Shown piece by piece: positions 27,060 through 36,900 of a stretch of DNA of 64,000 bases. This DNA comes from Flexithrix dorotheae DSM 6795 (GTDB lineage Bacteria; Bacteroidota; Bacteroidia; Cytophagales; Flammeovirgaceae): positions 186,110 through 250,109 of the forward strand of contig NZ_KB903435.1 in assembly GCF_000379765.1 (NCBI RefSeq). The letters run 5' to 3'. Position numbers and translations under genes: made by a program. The notes beneath the pieces were generated by a model. That model saw nothing but the letters and a program-made list of their open reading frames with translations. It made no database searches and was not told where the DNA came from. Positions within the stretch are counted from its first letter, which is position 1; each line of letters opens with the position of its first letter.

Positions 27060-27097
27060 TTATTTTTAACTGAAACTTTATCCTATAAACAAACAAC

Positions 27098-28663
27098 ATG
27101 AAAGGAATTACCCGAAGGGAATTTATCAATAAATCTTCCGTGGTTGGAGGAGCCGGATATGCCACTTTATTTGCCCTGGGATTGATAAAAGCTGGTCCCG
27201 CCAAAGGTCTGAATGTAGAGAATAGTCCCAAAGCTAAGGGCAAAAAAGTGATTATTTTAGGGGCTGGTCTGGCCGGAATGACTGCCGCATATGAATTGGG
27301 AAAACTGGGCTACGATTGTACCATTCTGGAAGCCAGAGACAGGGTAGGAGGTCGGGTCTGGACACTTAGAGAAGGTTCACGGGAAACAGAAGTGGATGGG
27401 CAGGAACAGATTTGCAAATTTACCAATGGCAATTACCTGAATGCCGGAGCAGCAAGAATCCCCCATCACCACGAAATTTCTCTGAAATACTGCAAAGAAC
27501 TCGGAATAAAACTGGAGATTTTCAACAATGTGAATGATGCGGCTTATTTCTACAGCAAAGGGAGAGGCCCTCTGAACAATAAAAGCATTCGCATGCGGGA
27601 AATTAAATCGGATTTCCGTGGATATACCTGCGAACTTCTGGCCAAAGCCATTGATCAAAAATCATTGGACCTTCCCATGTCTCCCAAAGATGTGGAGAAG
27701 TTATTGGCCTATTTAAGAGCCGAAGGAGATTTATCTCCGGATATGTTCTACAAAGGTTCGGAAAGAAGAGGCTATCCCCTGGCAAAGGGAGCTACGGGCA
27801 AACCTATTTATGCAGATCCATATTTATTGCGGGAAATTTTATATTCCGGGTTTACCCATCCCGCTTTTCATAATGTGGGGGAATATACTTATCATCAACA
27901 ACCTACTTTATTACAGGTAGTTGGTGGTACAGATACTTTGCCCAAAGCATTTGCTTCCAGATTAGAAGATATTATTCAATTGAATGCTGTTGTTCAGGCT
28001 ATCAGGAAAACTGAAAAGGGTGTAAACATTGAATATCTGGATGCTCAGGGAAAAGCCAAAAAGCTAAAGGCAGACTTTTGTATTTGCACTATTCCCCTAC
28101 CTGTATTAAAGGATATTCCCAATGATTTTTCTGAGCCGGTAAAAGCCGCTATTTCGGAAATTGAGTATATGAAAACCGGAAAAATTGGCATCCAGTTTAA
28201 GCGCAGGTTCTGGGAAGAAGATGATAAAATTTTTGGAGGCATCACCAAAACCAATATGGATATCACCCAGATTTTTTATCCTTCCTCAGATTTTCTGGCA
28301 AAAACAGGGGTATTGAAAGGCTATTATAATTTTAACCGGCTGGCAGAGAAAGTGGGGGATCTTTCCTTAAAAGAAAGGGAAAAACTCGCCCTGGATCAGG
28401 GAGGAAAAATCCATCCTCAATATCAAGCAGAGTTCGATAATGCTTTTTCACTTGCCTGGCATAAAATCCCCTATAGCTTAGGAGGCTGGGCCAATTATTC
28501 CGAAGAAAGCAGAAACAATCATTTTCAGACATTATTAAAACCCGATGGAAATTTCTATTTTGCAGGGGAACATACCACTTACCTCACCGCCTGGATGGCT
28601 GGTGCTTTCGAATCGGCTCAAAGGGTAGTGGAAAATATTCAGGACAGGGTAGTTAAAGGTTAA
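27098..28663 (+). CDS. Tat-exported flavin monoamine oxidase family protein
   Basis: FAD-dependent amine oxidase of 521 residues. A twin-arginine signal (ITRREFINKSSVVGGAGYAT) exports it folded with its cofactor. The dinucleotide-binding motif VIILGAGLAGMTAAYELGK at about 49-67 is followed by EARDRVGGRVWT, both standard for the MAO/L-amino-acid-oxidase family, and the C-terminal FAD-contact motif FYFAGEHTTYLTAWMAGA is intact. Likely oxidises an amine or L-amino acid in the periplasm, releasing ammonia and peroxide; substrate unknown. The Hint-domain gene starts 109 bases downstream on the same strand. Confidence 0.92.
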   Translation: MKGITRREFINKSSVVGGAGYATLFALGLIKAGPAKGLNVENSPKAKGKKVIILGAGLAGMTAAYELGKLGYDCTILEARDRVGGRVWTLREGSRETEVDGQEQICKFTNGNYLNAGAARIPHHHEISLKYCKELGIKLEIFNNVNDAAYFYSKGRGPLNNKSIRMREIKSDFRGYTCELLAKAIDQKSLDLPMSPKDVEKLLAYLRAEGDLSPDMFYKGSERRGYPLAKGATGKPIYADPYLLREILYSGFTHPAFHNVGEYTYHQQPTLLQVVGGTDTLPKAFASRLEDIIQLNAVVQAIRKTEKGVNIEYLDAQGKAKKLKADFCICTIPLPVLKDIPNDFSEPVKAAISEIEYMKTGKIGIQFKRRFWEEDDKIFGGITKTNMDITQIFYPSSDFLAKTGVLKGYYNFNRLAEKVGDLSLKEREKLALDQGGKIHPQYQAEFDNAFSLAWHKIPYSLGGWANYSEESRNNHFQTLLKPDGNFYFAGEHTTYLTAWMAGAFESAQRVVENIQDRVVKG

Positions 28664-28772
28664 GTAGCAGCATTATTTTATATGGAGCATTTTCAATTCC
28701 CTCATAAATAACTTCGGCCTCAACCCGATAAATTAAATTTTACCCAATTAATTAATACATAAACATATAATC

Positions 28773-29780
28773 ATGATATTCAAATATTTAAAAATCAAAT
28801 ACTGGACGACTGCGGCAATTTTTTTCCTTTTTCCCATGTTGATTCAGGCCCAGGATGAAGGGACAACCAAGGGCATGACTGAGGAGGATTTCAAAACAAT
28901 CAAAACCCTTAAAATTAAAAACCTGGAAAAGGATACTTATGTGAAGTTTGATGAGGGTTATGTACTGGACAGGTATGAATTGAAAAAGCCATACGCTTTT
29001 AATTTTGCAGATGGGAAAGAACGGAAGGTTTATCTGTATAATGTCTATGAAACGGAAGAGATGAATACCATTGGTTTCCTGGCGATCTATTCTAATGCTG
29101 ATGATGGTAAAACCTACAATATTTGTATTCCGGGTGTTGGGGCTGACAAAGCCTGCTGGGGATTATTTATTGACGAATTGAAATATAGGGGAGAAGAGGA
29201 AGCCGGATTATTGCCTACTGTAGCATTTGCTTTTTCCAAAGAATTATCAAACCTGCTTTACGCTATGGAAAATGGAATGGAGGCTGCTGAAGTAAGTGCC
29301 GAAGAAGAATATGAATACTGTTTTCCCGAAACTGCTCTGGTTACCATGGCTGATGGAAGCCAGAAAACCATTGATAAGGTGAATATTGGAGAGGAAGTTT
29401 TAATGTTGGATAGGAAATTAAAAGAAGTAACCACCACTAAAATCACCGGAATTGATATTCATCAAAGAGTGGAAATTCAGATTGGAACTTTGTATTTTCT
29501 CCCACACCATTTGATGAGTTCTTCTTCAGTCCATTTATCTGAAATTTTTGAACTTAGAGCTACTTTAAATCATCCGGTTATTACCACTGATGGAATTAAG
29601 CCTTTGGGAAAAATTAAAAGTGGTGATGAGATTTTTTACTGGTCCCAAAATGATCAGAAATTAATGAAATATCAGGTTTTCCATATACTTAAAAATGGGC
29701 AAAAAGTAACAAAAGTTTATAATTTAAAGACCGAAGGAGGTGGCTTCATAGCAGATGGAGTGGGGGTGAAGGTCAAATAA
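28773..29780 (+). CDS. Secreted protein with C-terminal Hint (hedgehog/intein) domain
   Basis: 335 residues with a signal peptide (to about LIQAQDEG). Residues 30-180 form an unassigned domain. From Cys183 on it is a Hint domain: block A CFPETALVTMADGSQKTIDK with the nucleophilic Cys, block B RATLNHPVITTDGIKPL with the TxxH motif, and a C-end NLKTEGGGFIADGVGVKV. The intein-like C-end lacks the terminal His-Asn, and nothing follows it, so protein splicing is not expected. Self-cleavage or ester formation at Cys183 remains possible and could release the N-terminal domain. Neighbours give no role. Confidence 0.85.
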   Translation: MIFKYLKIKYWTTAAIFFLFPMLIQAQDEGTTKGMTEEDFKTIKTLKIKNLEKDTYVKFDEGYVLDRYELKKPYAFNFADGKERKVYLYNVYETEEMNTIGFLAIYSNADDGKTYNICIPGVGADKACWGLFIDELKYRGEEEAGLLPTVAFAFSKELSNLLYAMENGMEAAEVSAEEEYEYCFPETALVTMADGSQKTIDKVNIGEEVLMLDRKLKEVTTTKITGIDIHQRVEIQIGTLYFLPHHLMSSSSVHLSEIFELRATLNHPVITTDGIKPLGKIKSGDEIFYWSQNDQKLMKYQVFHILKNGQKVTKVYNLKTEGGGFIADGVGVKVK

Positions 29781-29897
29781 AAAGTTGGGGGAAACTAAGA
29801 AAAATCTAAAAAATTGTACTATAAATGCGTTGAAACGGCTGATAATGTCAAAAAAATCAAAAAAATCAGCTTTTTTTGAAATGAATTGCGAAAATTG

Positions 29898-29929
29898 TTG
29901 GTAAATATCTAAACATAAATATATCTTCG
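29898..29929 (+). promoter_or_regulatory. Putative promoter of the Hc1-like gene
   Basis: TTG at 29898-29900, 21-base spacer, TATCTTCG at 29922-29929, one mismatch from TAnnTTTG, about 29 bases before the ATG. Confidence 0.45.
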
Positions 29930-29957
29930 CATCATTCGGAATTAAAAAAAACAGATA

Positions 29958-30131
29958 ATGGAAAAATTTAATCAAATCAAAGAAATCGTTTTAAACGCAG
30001 AAAAAGACGCAGAGAAATTTTTTAACCAAGGAAATGGCGCAGCTGGAACCAGAGTTAGAAAAGCTATGCAAGAGATCAAAGTTCTAGCTCAGGACGTAAG
30101 AAAAGAAGTTCTAGAGAACAAGAAAAAATAA
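29958..30131 (+). CDS. Hc1-type histone H1-like DNA-binding protein (57 aa)
   Basis: Short gene of 57 codons. The product opens MEKFNQIKEIVLNAEKDAEK and has the signature GAAGTRVRKAMQEIKVLAQD and a basic tail ending LENKKK. Small proteins of this kind are found across Bacteroidota and are assigned to the Hc1 histone H1-like family because of similarity to the chlamydial histone N-terminus; they are abundant nucleoid-associated proteins. Length is exactly usual. It has its own promoter-like sequence and a GC-rich terminator 7 bases after the stop, indicating a strong monocistronic transcript. Confidence 0.93.
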   Translation: MEKFNQIKEIVLNAEKDAEKFFNQGNGAAGTRVRKAMQEIKVLAQDVRKEVLENKKK

Positions 30132-30137
30132 TTACTG

Positions 30138-30174
30138 AAACCCCCCGATAAATTATTTTTTGGGGGGTTTTTTA
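30138..30174 (+). terminator. Strong intrinsic terminator
   Basis: AAACCCCCC / GGGGGGTTTTTT stem-loop (30138-30172) right after the Hc1-like gene. Confidence 0.92.
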
Positions 30175-30297
30175 TTGTTATTCCATTATTACTCCTTTCA
30201 CCTTTCCTCCCTTATTTTTTTAATTCAATTTGCAATAAAAGATTAGATTTTTTTTCCTAAAAAATATGTTACATTGTCGGCACTATTATGCTTGGCA

Positions 30298-30897
30298 ATG
30301 GAATCTCTTATCAAATTAATTTATTTCATTTTGTTTCTGTCTTTGGCTAATTTTTCAGTTGGTCAAGAAGAAATGACGCCTAAAATTTATGAAACTTTCC
30401 TCAAAACTTATGTGGGGAAAAAAGATATTGGTTTTTTACTGGCTGTCCGGCAAGATACCCTTATTCTGGCTGAGCGAGCTAAGAAAACTAAAAAAAACTA
30501 TCATCATCCTATCAATATTTCGGGAATAAGAATTGTTCCCTCTCAAAATATCAAATCAATTAAAATTAGGAGACGAGACGCAGTAATTAAAAGTCTCTTT
30601 ACGGGAATGGCAATTGGAGTAGGAACTGGGGTATTAGTAGCTTTAATTGAAGGAGATGATGACCCAGGTTTTTTATCATATTCCAAAGAGGATAAAATGT
30701 ATCTTTATGGTACAGGCATTGGCATTGCCTCTACGGCTTTGGGACTGGCATTAGGATTAACTACTAAAAAAGAATTAATAAAAACTGATGGTGATAAAAC
30801 CCTCTTTTTACTAAACCAGAAAAAATTGAATGAATATTCTATTGAGACTCAGTTTAACCTGACGGAACAGGAAATTTCAGAATTGATGAAAAACTAA
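30298..30897 (+). CDS. Small secreted or membrane protein, unknown function
   Basis: I use the ATG reading MESLIKLIYFILFLSLANFS (signal peptide ending near VGQEE); a TTG 24 bases upstream is a poor alternative. The mature part has a beta-rich start (RQDTLILAERAKKTKK), two Gly-rich hydrophobic stretches (FTGMAIGVGTGVLVALIEGD and GTGIGIASTALGLALGLTTK) that look like glycine-zipper or short membrane helices, and a charged C-terminus. No family recognised; the pattern resembles small Bacteroidota envelope proteins. It converges on a Gfo/Idh/MocA gene across a shared terminator. Confidence 0.75.
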   Translation: MESLIKLIYFILFLSLANFSVGQEEMTPKIYETFLKTYVGKKDIGFLLAVRQDTLILAERAKKTKKNYHHPINISGIRIVPSQNIKSIKIRRRDAVIKSLFTGMAIGVGTGVLVALIEGDDDPGFLSYSKEDKMYLYGTGIGIASTALGLALGLTTKKELIKTDGDKTLFLLNQKKLNEYSIETQFNLTEQEISELMKN

Positions 30898-30929
30898 AAA
30901 GCAGTAACCAAAACTGGTCACTGCTTTCC
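30896..30929. terminator. Bidirectional intrinsic terminator
   Basis: AAAGCAGTAACC .. GGTCACTGCTTT inverted repeat between convergent genes with A- and T-rich flanks. Confidence 0.7.
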
Positions 30930-30958
30930 AAAAACAAAAAACATGTAATATGTAATTA

Positions 30959-32311
30959 TTATAACTTAGGTTCCCATCCTGGCTCGTATTGTCTTTTCCA
31001 GTAGGTTTTCATCAATTTTTTATCTAATAGTTGTCCGGTTTTAGGATCACATTTAATTACCGAATCTGCCCTGTAAGCAATATTAGCTAAATGCCCAAGC
31101 AATGTACTTTTTGCACCTTCATCAATTGGAGAGTTTTGCTTAGTTGTTCCTTTAATGGTTTCAATGAAATTATTCACGTGGACATTGGTTGCATTACCCC
31201 CACCACCTAAGCCAGTAGTAGAGCTTTTTACAGCAGCATCGGCTTCCTTCACTAATTTTCCGCCTCTGTCATACATTTTATAGCCATTTCTGTCTACAAA
31301 CACACTTCCTTCAGAACCATAAATGATAGTTCCTCTGCCCGGACCATAAGTAGGGTAGTTATTTCTGCATTTTCCATCCCATACAATGGTTTTATTCCCA
31401 AATTCGAATCGAGCTTCCATAGTATCATACATCACCCATGAATCATCTTTGAAATGATATTTTCCGGCATCTACGGAAACAGTATCCGGGAAATCCAGTT
31501 GCAATGCCCATCTTGCGATATCTATTTCGTGCACAGAGTTATTTCCAGTTTCCCCGGTGCCATATGGCCAGAACCAGTGCCAGTTGTAGTCAAAATAAAC
31601 ATCTAAATATTCTGCTCTTGGAGCTGGTCCCTGGAACAATTCCCAGTCAAAACCTTCGGGAACAGAAACGGCTTTAGCCTTTCCAATGCTGTCTCTTGAG
31701 TTATTATAAAAGGCAACCGCTTTGTAAGCTTCACCAATAGCTCCCTTATGAATTTCGGCAATAATTTCCTGAGTTTCCTGAGCCGATCTTTGCTGGTTAC
31801 CCATCTGCACTACTTTTCCATACTTTTTCTGGAACTCTACCAGCAATTCTCCTTCCCATGGATTGTGGCTACATGGTTTTTCCACATAAACATGTTTTCC
31901 TGCTTCCAGCGCCAGCCAGGTACCCGGAGCATGCCAATGGTCAGGAGTGGCATTGAAAATGGCATCCACCTCCTTATCCTCCAATAATTTCCTGATATCT
32001 CCTTCGTGCTGAGGAGTTTGTCCGGTCTCCTCCTTTATCTCATTACCAAATTTCTCCATTTGTGGCTTATAAATGTCACAAACATACTTGATATTGAGCT
32101 TATCATTAATCGCTTTGAATGCATCTTTCATAGCACCAGCTCTTCGCTTACAACCTATCTGGGCAACAGTAACCCTGTCATTGGCACCTAGAATTCTACT
32201 ATAACTTTTTGCTGAAACTCCACCTACAAGCCCTACAGAAATTGCAGACGAAGCCAGGGCTGTATTTTTAATAAATGCCCTTCTTGAATTTTTACTTTTC
32301 ATTTTTTTCAT
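30959..32311 (-). CDS. Tat-exported Gfo/Idh/MocA family oxidoreductase
   Basis: NAD(P)-binding sugar oxidoreductase of 450 residues with a twin-arginine signal (NSRRAFIKNTALASSAISVG). The Rossmann start RVTVAQIGCKRRA and the family motif VEKPCSHNP (conserved EKP) are present, and the C-terminal domain contains HEIDIARWALQ, the usual substrate-side histidine region. In this phylum exported family members oxidise glycosides at C3 or act on modified sugars. It follows the DUF1080 gene by 66 bases, so the pair is probably one operon. The 3' end meets a shared terminator. Confidence 0.92.
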   Translation of the reverse strand: MKKMKSKNSRRAFIKNTALASSAISVGLVGGVSAKSYSRILGANDRVTVAQIGCKRRAGAMKDAFKAINDKLNIKYVCDIYKPQMEKFGNEIKEETGQTPQHEGDIRKLLEDKEVDAIFNATPDHWHAPGTWLALEAGKHVYVEKPCSHNPWEGELLVEFQKKYGKVVQMGNQQRSAQETQEIIAEIHKGAIGEAYKAVAFYNNSRDSIGKAKAVSVPEGFDWELFQGPAPRAEYLDVYFDYNWHWFWPYGTGETGNNSVHEIDIARWALQLDFPDTVSVDAGKYHFKDDSWVMYDTMEARFEFGNKTIVWDGKCRNNYPTYGPGRGTIIYGSEGSVFVDRNGYKMYDRGGKLVKEADAAVKSSTTGLGGGGNATNVHVNNFIETIKGTTKQNSPIDEGAKSTLLGHLANIAYRADSVIKCDPKTGQLLDKKLMKTYWKRQYEPGWEPKL

Positions 32312-32377
32312 ATTCGTGAAAATTAGTTATTGAAGTCGGTGATAACCTGTACGTCAATAAACTTATGAATTATTTTT

Positions 32378-33763
32378 TTAAAGTGTCTTGATTTTTACAT
32401 TTCTAAAGTCAACTTTATCACCGTGATCCTGCAATAAAATATGTCCTTCTTCTAATTCCCCAAAGTTTGGCCACTTGGCATATTTACTATAGCCTACAAG
32501 CGCTTTCCATTGTTGGGTACCTCTTTCATATTCCAATACTTTTACACCATTCAGGAAGTGCTGAACTTGGTTTCCCCTCACTTCAATTCTAGCTCTGTTC
32601 CATGATCCAATTCCATTAAATCTTTTTTGTTTCAAATTAGGATTAAAAATTCTTCCATCTGCAGGAATCAGGTCATAAAGAGATGCAAGTGTTCTGTAAC
32701 CTTCCACTCCTTTTTTAGCATCTGGATGTTTTTTATCATCCAAAATCTGGAATTCCGGACCAATAGCCGAACCTGATCCTTTATTCAATCCGGGATCCAC
32801 AAGGTATTTAATTCCACTATTTCCTCCTTCACTTAATTTAAAATCTACCTCAAGGATAAAGCTTTTGTACTTATCTTTAGTGATAATATCACCACCATTT
32901 GCAGATTCTTTTCCTCCTCCTTTGATCACTGAAAGCATCCCATCTTTAATTTCCCAGCCAACTGAGGGGAAATTATCATCTTTAGCACCTCTCCACCCAT
33001 TGGTAGTTTCGCCATCCCATAATAGTTTCCATCCCTCTGCTTTTTCAGTTTCCGTCAATTGATTGTTCAGGTAACTTACTTCCCTGATGCCTTCCATCTG
33101 CTTCCTGTCACTTTCCAGGTTTTCAGTTTTGATTCTGATGTTTTTCCATCGGATCGTTTTCCCTGCATGTTTTTCATCGTGAATAGAATGCACCTGTAAA
33201 CCGATAAATCCTGAAGCTGTAAAATCTACTACCAGATTAGAGCAGGGAATACCATTTATCCAGGTTCTGATTGAATTCCCAACTGCTTCCACTCTGTATT
33301 TATTCCACTCCCCGTTTTTGAAAGCCTTTTTCGCATCCTGATTGTATTCCAAAGGATAAAGCCATCCTCTTCTGGCTTCGTCATAAATTCCTCCTGCCCA
33401 TCTTCTTTCAGAATCATCACATTCTACCTGATAGCCATGAACCCTTCCATCTTTATATTCAGGAATACTGTTGCTTCTGATTTGCACACCAGAATTCAAT
33501 CCTCTGTCCATTTTCATTTCGTATTCCAAAATGAAATCTCCGTAATGCGTCTTTGTAGTTAAAAAGGTATTTGGGGTATTCATCGCTGAAGTCCCTACAA
33601 TTTCACCATTGTCAATAGTATACTCTGCGGTGCCGTTCAGTACTTTCCAACCTTTAAAATTTTTACCATTAAAAAGCGGTTTCCAATCTCCATCATTGGC
33701 CGTTACACAAATAGCATGAAGTATCCCGATTAGAATAAATGCTATAATTCTCCTTTTTTCCAT
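32378..33763 (-). CDS. Secreted two-domain DUF1080 (3-keto-disaccharide hydrolase) protein
   Basis: 461 residues with a signal peptide ([13 protein letters not shown]). Two tandem DUF1080 jelly-roll domains are visible: one starting [17 protein letters not shown] with [16 protein letters not shown], and one starting [17 protein letters not shown] with [16 protein letters not shown]. The repeated Gly-Asn-Ser-Gly-(V/I) core is the family hallmark. Recent work assigns members as 3-keto-glycoside hydrolases or lyases, which fits its partner Gfo/Idh oxidoreductase directly downstream. It is first in the operon and divergent from the hybrid regulator gene. Confidence 0.92.
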   Translation of the reverse strand: MEKRRIIAFILIGILHAICVTANDGDWKPLFNGKNFKGWKVLNGTAEYTIDNGEIVGTSAMNTPNTFLTTKTHYGDFILEYEMKMDRGLNSGVQIRSNSIPEYKDGRVHGYQVECDDSERRWAGGIYDEARRGWLYPLEYNQDAKKAFKNGEWNKYRVEAVGNSIRTWINGIPCSNLVVDFTASGFIGLQVHSIHDEKHAGKTIRWKNIRIKTENLESDRKQMEGIREVSYLNNQLTETEKAEGWKLLWDGETTNGWRGAKDDNFPSVGWEIKDGMLSVIKGGGKESANGGDIITKDKYKSFILEVDFKLSEGGNSGIKYLVDPGLNKGSGSAIGPEFQILDDKKHPDAKKGVEGYRTLASLYDLIPADGRIFNPNLKQKRFNGIGSWNRARIEVRGNQVQHFLNGVKVLEYERGTQQWKALVGYSKYAKWPNFGELEEGHILLQDHGDKVDFRNVKIKTL

Positions 33764-33930
33764 TTCCAGTCTGATTATAAAATTTAGAATGAATTAATTT
33801 AAAACAATGTTTATTTTCCAAAGCTAAGCAGCATCAATAGAGGATGGGGTCTGATTTGTTGCAAAAACAGATGGATTTGTGTCTAGTTGGAATTTATCTC
33901 TTATTTTTGACTATTCCCAGATTTATTTTA

Positions 33931-36900
33931 ATGATTTCCAGACTTATTATATTTCTTCTTTTCTTCTGCTCTGTCTTCCCTCTAAAGGCAGATCATATTT
34001 TTTTCTATCATTACAGTACTGCCAATGGTTTGTCAGAAAATTTCATTCACAGTATTGTACAGGATGATCTGGGCTATATCTGGTTCGGAACCATCAATGG
34101 CCTAAATCGTTTTGACGGTCATGATTTTAAAGTATACAAACCCGAACCAGGTACTAACAATGCTATAAGTAGTAATTTTATAGCACTTCTGGCTGCAGGA
34201 AAAAATGGAAATATCTGGGCCCTGTCCAACCTCGGTGATCTTAATTATTACAATGCCGAAAAAGAGCAGTTCATCATTTATCCGGATTCCCTTCTGCCTC
34301 AAAGGAATACTATTTTCCAAATGCTGGAAGAACCTAATGGAAACCTACTGCTCAATTATAGAAATGCACTTGCGGAATTTAATCCTGTTACCCGAACTTA
34401 TACCCTTATAGATTCTATTTCTAGCAATATGGAGCTGATTCAGGTAACACCTTCTATTGTAGGGATCAGAAGCACAGGAAAAATTCAGTTTTATGATATC
34501 TCAATAAATGGACTGGGTGATGTGAAACCAGAAAACTTTGTGATTCCAAATAAAACTTTCGCCTGTACCTCTTTGGGAGATGAAATTATATATGTCACTA
34601 AAGACGGGTGCTTTTCCCAAAAATTTAATCATACTGAGAAGAAAAAGTATTTTAATATTTCAGGTTTAAGCGGGGGGAAAGTAGATGAAAGCGCTATTTC
34701 ACAAATCTCTTTTGATAGAGAAAAATTCTGGATTATTGCCGATGAAAAACTTTTCAGCGTCACCAGCCTGGATGGAAAATATATTTTTTCCAGTCATGAA
34801 GTGGATGCCAATAAAAAAGGAAGCCTGGTAGGAGAGTTACCTTCATTTTTATTTCAGGACAAGATAAATAATACCTGGATTGTTACCCTGAAAACCGGGG
34901 TGAATGTCTATAGTAAAAGTAGAAACAGATTTAAATTTCATTATATCCCACAGAAATTCGAAGAAGATTATACCGATCCGGTAAGAGCTATTTATCCTTT
35001 GGAAAATAGGGAAATTATGGTGGGTTTTGACCATTCCGGCCTGGGAAAAATTACAGATTCCGAGAGTAAGTCATATTTTATCCCACTAGAGCAAAAAGAC
35101 TCCGAAAATGTAAATGAAATCAGGTCCATATTCAGGGATTCTGAGGAAAGCATCTGGTATGGAAGTCTGAACGGCATATTCATATTTAATGAAATTAGTG
35201 GCCAGTCAATAGATGCCACTACCAGATTTAAATTACCAGACCTGACAGGTTACAGGGTAATCAAAGAATTTAAAAAAGGCGAATTGTACCTGGGAGGAAA
35301 TGGAATAACCCGTTTCAATCTTAAATCCCAACAATCTCAAACCATTGTTAGAAAGAAATTGGGCAATAATATCAGGGATTTGGAAATGGATGATGAAGGA
35401 TTCCTCTGGATAGCCTCCGATAATAATGGCGTTTTTTGTATCAATCCTGATACAAGAGAAGAAATTAATCATTTTTCTACTTCTACAACTGAAATTCAGA
35501 TTACCAACGACAAAGTTTATTGCCTGGCCAAAACACCTGACAAATTATGGATTGGAACACATAATGGTCTCAATATCATCGATTTAAAAGAGCGTACAAC
35601 TGTCCATCTTTACGAAAAAAATGGTTTATCAGAAAATGTAATTTATGGCATTCTCCCTGATGATTTAGGGAATGTCTGGGTGAGTACAAGTAAAGGTCTC
35701 AACCGGATAAATGTTTCTACTCTGGAAATCAAATCTTATCTCCCTGATTTCTATTTCATGGATGATGCTTTTGTGAAAGGGAAAGATGGAAAATTATATT
35801 TTGGTGGTTATCACGGGTTCGTGTCTCTTGATCCCAAAAACTTTAATGAACCCGCTTTTATTCCCCAGGCTTTTATCCACACCTTCAGGATATTTAATGA
35901 GGAAGTCAAACCAGATGGTACTTATGAAGGGGAAGTTTTATTGGACAAGCCTTTATACAAAATTGATTCCCTTCAACTCAATTATAAAACCAATACTTTT
36001 TCATTCGGATTTAATGCCCAGCCAGTGCTTATTCCCAATGAGCTGAAATACCGATACATGCTGCAGGGGTATGATGACCGATGGATTTATGCCAATAATG
36101 AAAACAGGTCTGCTGCCTTTACCAACGTGCCCCCGGGAGTTTATACCCTGAAAATTAATACTTCTTTGTCCGATGGAGAATGGGGAAAAGTTGAAAAACA
36201 ATTGGTAATTACGATTACGCCCCCTTTTTGGGAAGAAACATGGTTCAGAATACTGCTTGCAGGTGTGGTGATCGTGATGCTTATTTCTTTCTATTATTAT
36301 CGACTTTCTCAAATTAAAAAATTGAATGTCTACCTAAAAAACCAGGTAGAAATTCAGACGGCCAGACTCAAAGATCAGAATAAACGGATTGTAAAACAGA
36401 AAGATGAAATGGTGAGTATCACGCAAAAACTTCATGAAACTGACCAGGCCAAGCTTAATATTTTCACCACTATTTCCCACGAATTCCGAACGCCTCTTAC
36501 TTTGATATTGGGGCATCTGGATATGCTCATACATGCAGGGAAGGGGAACAAAATCCAGCAGAAATCTATTGGTGTGATTAAAGGAAATGCCCAGCGTTTG
36601 CTCCGAATGGTAAATCAACTCATTGAAATCCGGAAAAATGATCAGCAAAAATCTTCTTTAAATATATCCGGATTTAAACTGGTGGAATTCTGCCAGGAAA
36701 TTCTCTCTGGATTTGAAGCATTGGCAAAGAAAAAAAACATTAATCTCCAACTATTCAATTTTTTAAAAGAAAATCAAATCTGGCTGGACAGAGAGAAAAC
36801 AGAACATATCCTGTACAATTTGCTCTCCAATGCCATCAAATATACGCCTGAAAACGGACAGGTGGCTCTGATTCTGGAAGAAAAAAAGAATACCATTTCC

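Noticed and set aside
36001-36312. 103-codon minus-strand frame
   Set aside because: Antisense shadow of the Y_Y_Y domain of the hybrid regulator.
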